Below are positions 57,827 to 64,000 of a DNA stretch of 64,000 bases, piece after piece (positions within the stretch are counted from its first letter, which is position 1; the number at the start of each line of letters is the position of its first letter). Position numbers and translations under genes: made by a program. Where the stretch lies: positions 23,528,032-23,592,031 of the forward strand of contig OZ038397.1 in NCBI GenBank assembly GCA_964036045.1, written 5' to 3'. The DNA comes from Eutreptiella sp. 'Long Island Sound 2002' (Eukaryota > Euglenozoa > Euglenophyceae > Eutreptiales > Eutreptiaceae). The notes under the pieces were generated by a model that ran no database searches, was not told where the DNA came from, and saw only the letters and a program-made list of their open reading frames with translations.

Positions 57827-58004
57827 CTGCTCCTGCTCCTGCTGCGCCCACAGATGCTGCGCCTCCGCTCCGATCTCCTCAATCTCGTGCTCCGCTTGCT
57901 CCAGCCGGCGCCCCAGCTCCCACACCGCCTCCTCCTTCTGTCGCTGCTCCATCTCCAGCCTCTCGGAAGCAGCCTGCAGGCGGTGCTGGGCCTCCTGCAG
58001 CTCC
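57827..58004 (-). CDS. Internal coiled-coil exon (59 codons plus 1 nt)
   Basis: Acceptor CCCCATGCCCCCAG|G preceded by a C-rich tract, and a canonical donor GAGCAG|GTGAGC. The exon starts with one base completing a codon (AG+G, Arg) from the upstream exon and ends in phase 0. The residues run from ELQEAQHRLQAASERLEMEQ to HLWAQQEQEQ, Glu/Gln/Arg/Leu-rich in heptad pattern, and continue directly into the next exon's coiled coil. The exact phase fit on both sides is the main evidence for one gene. Confidence 0.75.
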
Positions 58005-58831
58005 CTGGGGGCATGGGGCAGGAGGCAGGGATGGGGGTGGGAGGCACTGCAACAGGGACCTGCGGGCAGACGGGACGGCACACCCAACAGCCACGCCGGC
58101 CCCTCAGCGCATTCGCGGGTTAGCGGGCAATGTGCAGCCCTTTCAAGACAGGGATGGCACACGGGCTGGGCCTAGCGCGGGCCCTACCGAACGGGGCCAC
58201 AGTTGGCCTATTGGCCTCTCGCCACTGCTCATTCTGACCCTCTGTGGGTCCGAACGTGTTTTGGTTGTGTCAACGGAGCCCCCGGATGACTTGTCCTGTT
58301 TGACTACTCCGGGGGTCGGCTGTCCCAGAGACAGGCTGTCGCCCATGCCGTTGACCAGGTGCATCCAGAGGCACACTCCGGGAGTCCATGCGGGGGTTTG
58401 CCGACTCCAGAGTCCCAATTTTTTTTTCAGAGTCTTGACGGGGCTGTGTCCGCCATCGGTGACCCTGTCCCTCAGTTGCGGAATCACCGGTGGTTCGGTC
58501 GTGGCCAACATCAGTGCCCTTCCACTCTCTCGTCTCCCCCACATAGAGGGGGGGCGGGGTCTTGATCCCCCGCCCCCTGCCCCCCAGAGTTTTGGTCGCC
58601 GCCGAAGGAAAAGTCTGTCCCTCCCCCCGTGTGGGCGAGGACTGTGACGAAATGCTGGTCCTGCCTCGGGGAAGGGGGGGGGGGGGCTGTTGGCTGGGAC
58701 CCCCCTCCTCCCAGAGTCCCCCTATAGTCCCCGGCGAAGGCGGGCCAAAAATTTTTGAAGCTTAAATCCTCTTGGCACCAAAAGCGCCAAGGCAAAATTT
58801 TGGCTGCCAGCCTCAAACGTTGGAAGGGGAG

Positions 58832-61072
58832 GAGGGGGGGGTCTAACAAAGGGGTGTCTAACAAGGGGGGGCCTAACAAGGGGGGGTCTAACAAGGGGTG
58901 GTCTAACAAGGGGGGGTCTAACAAGGGGTGGTCTAACAAGGGGTGGTCTAACAAGGGGTGGTCTAACAAGGGGGGGTCTAACAAGGGGTGGTCTAACAAG
59001 GGGTGGTCTAACAAGGGGGGGTCTAACAAGGGGTGGTCTAACAAGGGGTGGTCTAACAAGGGGGGGTCTAATAGGGGGGTCTAAGAAGGGGGGGTCTAAC
59101 AAGGGTGGGCCTAACAAGAGGGGTCTAAAAAGGGGGGTCTAACAAGGGGGGGTCTAACAAGGGGGGGTCTAACAAGGGGTGGTCTAACAAGGGGGGGTCT
59201 AACAAGGGGTGGTCTAACAAGGGGTGGTCTAACAAGGGGTGGTCTAACAAGGGGTGGTCTAACAAGGGGGGGTCTAACAAGGGGTGGTCTAACAAGGGGT
59301 GGTCTAACAAGGGGGGGTCTAACAAGGGGTGGTCTAACAAGGGGTGGTCTAACAAGGGGGGGTCTAACAGGGGGGTCTAAGAAGGGGGGGTCTAACAAGG
59401 GTGGGCCTAACAAGAGGGGTCTAAAAAGGGGGGTCTAACAAGGGGGGGTCTAACAAGGGGGTCTAACAATGGGGGGTCTAACAAGGGGAGGTCTAACAAG
59501 GGGGGTCCAACAAGAGGGGGCCTAACAGGGGGGGGTCTGACAAGCGGGGTGTAACAAGGGGGGGTCTAACAAGTGGGGTCTAACAAGGGGTGGTCTAACA
59601 AGGGGGGGTCTAACAAGGGGGGGTCTAACAAGGGGGGTCTAACAAGGGGTGGTCTAACAAGGGGGGGTCTAACAAGGGGGGGTCTAACAAGGGGGGGTCT
59701 AACAAGGGGGGTCTAACAGGGGGGTCTAAGAAGGGGGGGTCTAACAAGGGTGGGCCTAACAAGAGGGGTCTAAAAAGGGGGGTCTAACAAGGGGGGGTCT
59801 AACAAGGGGGTCTAACAATGGGGGGTCTAACAAGGGGAGGTCTAACAAGGGGGGTCCAACAAGAGGGGGCCTAACAGGGGGGGGTCTGACAAGCGGGGTG
59901 TAACAAGGGGGGGTCTAACAAGTGGGGTCTAACAAGGGGGGTCTAACAAGGAGGGTCTAACAAGGGTGGGCCTAACAAAGGGGGATCTAACAAGGGGGTC
60001 TAACAAGGGGGGGTCTAACAAGGGGGGGTCTAACAAGGGGGGCCTAACAAGGGGGGGTCTAACAAAGGGGGTCTAACAGGGGGGGGTCTGACAAGCGGGG
60101 TGTAACAAGGGGGGGTCTAACAAGTGGGGTCTAACAAGGAGGGTCTAACAAGGAGGGTCTAACAAGGGTGGGCCTAACAAAGGGGGATCTAACAAGGGGG
60201 GTCTAACAAGGGGGGGTCTAACAAGGGGGGGTCTAACAAGGGGGGCCTAACAAGGGGGGGTCTAACAAAGGGGGTCTAACAAGGGGGGGTCTAACAAGGG
60301 GGGGTCTGACAAGGGGGGGTCTGACAAGCGGGGATCTAACAAGGGGGGGTCTAACAAGGGGGGGTCTAACAAGGGGGGGTCTAACAAGGGGGTCTAACAA
60401 GGGGGGGTCTAACAAGGGGAGGTCTAACAAGGGGGGTCTAACAAGGGGGGTCTAACAGGGGGGGGTCTGACAAGCGGGGTGTAACAAGGGGGGGTCTAAC
60501 AAGGGGGGTCTAACAAGGGGGTCTAACAAGGAGGGTCTAACAAGGGTGGGCCTAACAAAGAGGGATCTAACAAGGGGGGTCTAACAAGGGGGGGTCTAAC
60601 AAGGGGGGGTCTAACAAGGGGGTCTAACAAGGGGGGGTCTAACAAAGGGGGTCTAACAGGGGGGGGGTCTGACAAGGGGGGTCCTAACAAGGGGGGTCTA
60701 ACAAGGGGGGGCCTAACAAGGGGGGGTCTAACAAGGGGGGGTCTAACAAGGGGGGGCCTAACAAGGGGGGGTCTAACAAGGGGGGCCTAACAAGGGGGGT
60801 CTAACAAGGGGGGGTCTAACAAGGGGGGTCTAACAAGGGGGGGCCTAACAAGGGGGGGTCTAACAATGGGGGGTCTAACAAGGAGGGTCTAACAAGGGGG
60901 GGTCTAACAAAGGGGGGGTCTAGCAAGGGGGGTCCAACAAGGTGTGGTGTAACCAGGGGGGGGTAACAATGGGGGTCTAATAAGGGGGGGTCTAACAAGG
61001 GCGGGCCTAACAAGGGAGGGTCTAACAAGGGGGGGTCTAACAAGGGGGGGTCTAACAAGGGGGGGGTCTACG
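58832..61072 (+). repeat. G-rich satellite (GGGGGGGTCTAACAA)n
   Basis: About 150 tandem units of 14-15 bp, each a run of 4-8 G (sometimes interrupted as GGGGTGG) plus TCTAACAA or CCTAACAA. Higher-order structure is present. The marker TCTAAGAAGG recurs at 59080, 59376 and 59725, and TCTGACAAGCGGGG at 59536, 59885, 60087 and 60466, with a shared offset of 349 bp. Stretches of exact 15-bp units leave minus-strand frames open (LLDPP or VRPPL repeats); these are artefacts inside an intron. Every unit offers a G run, so the plus strand is a very long potential G-quadruplex former. Confidence 0.95.
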
Positions 61073-61754
61073 GGGGTTGAGGGGGGTCGAGGGGGGGGGG
61101 TAACCCCTCTCCTCCTACGGTGTACGGCCGTTGTAATACATCACGGGGGGGGGGGGGCACAACCTCCACCACCTGTCAGACCGGACAATGCACCTGAACA
61201 ACACGCATGGTATGCTGGGCCATCGCACAATCATTGTGCATATGCTCACGAAATGGACCTGCGCCAAAGGCGCTGGAGAAAATTTCTTGTCGCCCGAAAG
61301 GCCCAGAAAAGGTTGCCCCAAGCATTTCAAGGGACGGGGGGGGGAGGGGGGCAAAGGGGTGTGGGACCCCCCCCGTTGGTGCTGAGTTGTTAAATAAAGC
61401 TCTGCACCCGCCCCCTTTTTTCTCATGCATCCAAATAATATCACGCGGTACAGCCCATTCTATTGTATCCTGTTTTGGGTATTGATCCCCCGGTCCATTG
61501 CATTCTGTGCCCTGAAATCAGGTGGATCCCCCTGTCCTGCTGCAGTGTACCCACCAGGGGCACACTTCCAGGGGTCAACATCATATCGCGCGTGATAATA
61601 CAAAGGGCAGGGGTTTGTTTACCTTAGGGCCAAAACAAAAGGCTGTTCTATTGGGGCCAGCCGGGGGGTGGGAGGGGGGCCATTGACGGAATTGTTCTTC
61701 TGCCGCCGAGTTGTCATTTCGGTCCATTCGGGCATTTGAGCCCCTTTCCGGAAC

Positions 61755-62103
61755 CCCCTGTGTAACATTCCGTTGGGTTGTTGCTCCTTTACGGGGCCCT
61801 GGACAGTCACCCGCTCTTCCCTCCGCATGTTGCGTCGGGTCGCTGCGTTCTGTCGGCCGCTGCAGCCGGTGCTCCTGCTGGTGTCGTTTCCGCGTTCGCG
61901 GAGCCCAGTCGTTGCTGTGCCCGGGCTGTGCCGGATGTGGCGGGATGTGCCGTTTGCGCGTCAGCGGCGCCCAGTAGTTGGCGTACTGGGGGTTGTGCTG
62001 GTTGTTGCGGGGGGTCGTTTGACGGTGTTTGCCGCCCACGCACCTCCGCCGCCCTCCGGTCGTCCTGCGTTCCCGTGTGTGTGAGGCCCGGGTGCCCCTC
62101 TCC
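61755..62103 (+). repeat. Dispersed repeat R1, full-length copy 2
   Basis: 349 bp starting TGTGTAACATTCCGTTGGG after a CCCCC run and ending GTGAGGCCCGGGTGCCCC. It is collinear with copy 1 without visible indels. It lies 106 bp from an inverted third copy. Confidence 0.85.
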
Positions 62104-62129
62104 GGCGCCCCCCCCACCCTTCCTTTGGG

Positions 62130-62630
62130 GTGCCGAAACCACCCCCCATCATCACCGGCAACCCTCCCCCATTCACACCTGCAACCCTCCGCCATTCACA
62201 CTGGCATCCCCCGCCACACGATGCGCAAACGGCACATCCCGCCACATCCGGCACAGCCCCGGCACAGCAACGACTGGGCTCCGCGAACGCGGAAACGACA
62301 CCAGCGGGAGCACCGGCCGCAGCGGCCAACAGAACGCAGCGACCCGACGCAACATGCGAAGGGAAGAGCGGGTGACTGTCCAGGGCCCGTAAAGGAACTG
62401 CAACCCAACGGACTGGCATTCCCCCCCCATTCACACCAGCACCCCCCCCCCATTCACACCAGCACCCCCCCATCATCACCGGCATTCCCCCCCCCATTCA
62501 CACCAGCACCCCCCCATCATCACCGGCAACCCTCCCCCATCCACACCAGCATCCCCCCCCCCCCCCCCATCCACACCGGCATCCCCCGCCATCATCATCA
62601 CTGGCACCCCCTCCCCCCCACACCCCCCCC
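62130..62630 (+). repeat. CCATTCACACC/CCATCATCACC minisatellite, interrupted by R1
   Basis: Units of ~20 bp (CCCCCCATTCACACCAGCA and CCCCATCATCACCGGCA) run from 62139 to 62209, stop where R1 copy 3 lies, and resume from 62415 to about 62615. The same unit type on both sides suggests R1 inserted into, or was duplicated within, this minisatellite. Confidence 0.75.
62210..62412 (-). repeat. Dispersed repeat R1, copy 3 (inverted, truncated)
   Basis: About 200 bp matching the first ~200 bp of R1 in reverse orientation, from GATGCGCAAACGGCACATCC to CCAACGG. It forms an inverted repeat with copy 2. Confidence 0.8.
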
Positions 62631-62855
62631 CAGATGCTCTCGGGTGTCGGAAGGAAATCAGCGATAGGGCAAGCGCTGGAGCGACGAGTGCAAATGCTGC
62701 GGCGAAAAAATAGCGGTCGGGACAATCATTCGAGGGACAGGCCCTTTGGGCCGCCGCGTTGGCGCGCGTTGGGGGTGCGATGCAAAGCCCCCCATCCGGC
62801 GCCCCCCGCCCCCCCCCTCTGGCCCCGGGGGAGGGGGCAACGCAGAGGGCCGTAC

Positions 62856-63088
62856 CTCTGGTGCGCCTCCCTCTCCTCCTCCAGCTGCCGCTGGAAGCGC
62901 TCCCGCTCCTCCGCCACACGCGCGTCGTGGTCCAGGGGCGCGTACCCCGCCGCCACGCACCCGGTCGGCGCATGGCCGCCGAGGTCGTGCCCCGCCGGCG
63001 CGTATCCCGTGAACCGGGGGTCGCCAACCGGGTCGCCGCACAAGGGCTCCGGCTGCTGCGGGGGCCCGGCCGCCTGACGGTTGCGTTC
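62856..63088 (-). CDS. Exon of coiled-coil gene, most upstream one found
   Basis: Acceptor with a textbook pyrimidine tract (C16, then TTCCCCTGTTTTCCAG|GAACGC) and donor CAGAG|GTACGG. 233 nt, phase 0 at its start, ending two bases into a codon. The residues begin ERNRQAAGPPQQPEPLCGDP. Next is a Gly/Tyr/Ala/Pro/His-rich part with GYAPAGHD and GYAPLDHD repeats. The exon ends in the start of the coiled coil (VAEERERFQRQLEEEREAHQ). There is no start Met, so the gene's 5' end lies at higher coordinates, probably beyond the window. Confidence 0.7.
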
Positions 63089-64000
63089 CTGGAAAACAGG
63101 GGAAGGGGGGGGGGGGGGGGCGAGTGCGACATGGGGCACGGCGGCAGGGCTGCCGGCAGGGATGCACTAGAAGGGAGGGGACCTCAGAGGCGGCCCCAGA
63201 AGCGGTTAGGCAGGCGGTTGGAGGAAGTTGCCGAAGCGGGCGGGGGCGGTTACTGTCGGTTACCAACGCCATTGCTGCCGGCACTTGGCGTCAGGGGGAC
63301 AGTGGCTGGGCATAGGCTGGGCGCCCTGGAGGGGGGGGGGGGTACCACTGGGCTCCACAAACGCGGAAACGACACCAGCAGGAGCACCGGCCGCAGCGGC
63401 CGACAGAACGCAGCGACCCGACTCAACATGCGAAGGGACGACCGGGTGACTGTCCAGGGCCCCGTAAAGAAACAGCAACCCGACGGAATGTGACACAGGG
63501 GGGTACCTCCCCCCCTTCCAATGCATCCCTGTCTGCCGGGCCCATCAGTCCCCCGGTCTGCCCCTCCCCTGCCCCTCTCCTGCGTTTTCTGCGTCGAGCG
63601 TCCCCCTTTGCCACCCCCTTTGCGGCCCCTTTCAGCGCTGCTCCCCCATTCCCGTGGCTCTGCTTCGCTCTCCTGCGACCCCGGCCTCCTGCTCTCATTG
63701 CCGGATCGCCGCCCCCGAAAGCGGGGCGCACGCGCGGAGCAGACACGCGGTGCGCCATCGGGTGATGCATGCTTTTGTGGTGCCACCGAACAGAGGATTT
63801 TCCAGCCAACCCGCGGGGGCCTACCAACGGCACGTCCTCACCGGCGGGGCCACACAGGGGGTCCCCATTGATCGCGAGGACCCCCACCATTGCGGGCCCG
63901 TGTTGCAGACACAAGTGCACGTGCCCAGGGGCTGGAGCGACACGCAGTGCCCGCGATGGGCGAACCAGGCTTCACACCCGTTGCAACACGCCCCCCGAAC
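63089..64000. other. Upstream intron or flank, no exon identified
   Basis: Begins (on the coding strand) with a splice acceptor at 63089, so at least the first part should be intron. Contains G16 (63105-63120), G12 (63331-63342), R1 copy 4 and a C-rich stretch (63500-63720). Frames open on both strands are composition-driven. I could not find a convincing phase-0 donor exon upstream. Confidence 0.45.
63343..63505 (-). repeat. Dispersed repeat R1, copy 4 (inverted, truncated)
   Basis: About 160 bp matching the first part of R1 in reverse orientation, from CTCCACAAACGCGGAAACG to GACGGAATGTGACACAGGGG. A G12 tract and GGTACC lie at its inner edge. Confidence 0.8.

Larger units (their letters stand above)
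58005..62855 (-). other. Predicted intron 1 (4.85 kb) holding a G-rich satellite
   Basis: Donor CACCAGAG|GTACGG at 62855 and acceptor ATGCCCCCAG at 58005; two bases plus one base make an Arg codon. In order along the plus strand it holds 0.8 kb of non-repetitive sequence, the 2.2-kb GGGGGGGTCTAACAA satellite, a G13 tract, two R1 copies and a CCATTCACACC minisatellite. No other gene is recognised; AATAAA at 61396 has no frame beside it. Confidence 0.7.

Noticed and set aside
58511-59413. Minus-strand frames with LLDPP/VRPPL pentapeptide repeats
   Set aside because: They arise where satellite units are exactly 15 bp; they lie inside a predicted intron and mix frames along the array.

Overview
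This is nuclear DNA of a eukaryote. The evidence is spliceosomal introns with canonical GT/AG ends, a gene split into at least four phase-matched exons, very large tandem satellites, and a pogo/Tigger-type (DDE_1) transposon. There is no operon-like gene packing. A protist or alga with a GC-rich, repeat-rich genome fits, but I cannot name the lineage from the sequence.

Layout. (1) Bases 1-38287 are one uninterrupted satellite of an 11-bp unit (TTCTCGGAAAA, roughly 3,480 copies). It runs off the left edge and carries higher-order structure, including twelve copies of a ~300-bp module with an A11-A14 tract. The unit has no stop codon in any of six frames, so the very long open frames here (up to 1578 codons) are artefacts. 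(2) Bases 38288-46668 form a giant inverted repeat. Its arms are about 2.45 kb, and the only differences I found are two homopolymer lengths. The arms flank a 3.49-kb spacer with no recognisable gene. Each arm carries an identical 450-codon gene: the C-terminal part of a DDE transposase fused to a SAM domain. Head-to-head with it lies a deletion derivative of the same element, which holds the missing first catalytic Asp region. (3) Bases 46452-48190 hold that pseudogene's intact extent, then a foldback-type element and a tRNA-like (SINE-type) head. (4) Bases 48191-51278 are GC-rich and without a gene I recognise. They include a GTGTTT microsatellite and G15-G17 tracts. (5) Bases 51279-63088 (minus strand) hold a split gene that is incomplete at its 5' end. 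The four exons 63088-62856, 58004-57827, 55446-55258 and 52736-51279 join in phase into 685 codons, encoding a ~150-residue coiled coil followed by a long disordered, Pro/Ala then Tyr/Arg/Asp-rich tail. Its first visible intron (4.85 kb) contains a 2.2-kb G-rich satellite (unit about GGGGGGGTCTAACAA). All introns contain poly-G/C tracts and other dispersed repeats. (6) Bases 63089-64000 are upstream intron or unassigned sequence.

How it fits together. The window looks like the edge of a satellite block (centromeric or heterochromatic by type, which is inference) joined to a recently duplicated and inverted transposon cluster, then gene-bearing DNA. The satellite/palindrome join truncates the transposase pseudogene that is longer on the right side. 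This suggests the right arm is the original and the left arm the copy. The most notable items are the phased-A-tract satellite, the SAM-transposase fusion inside a near-perfect palindrome, and the potential G-quadruplex satellite inside an intron of a coiled-coil gene.
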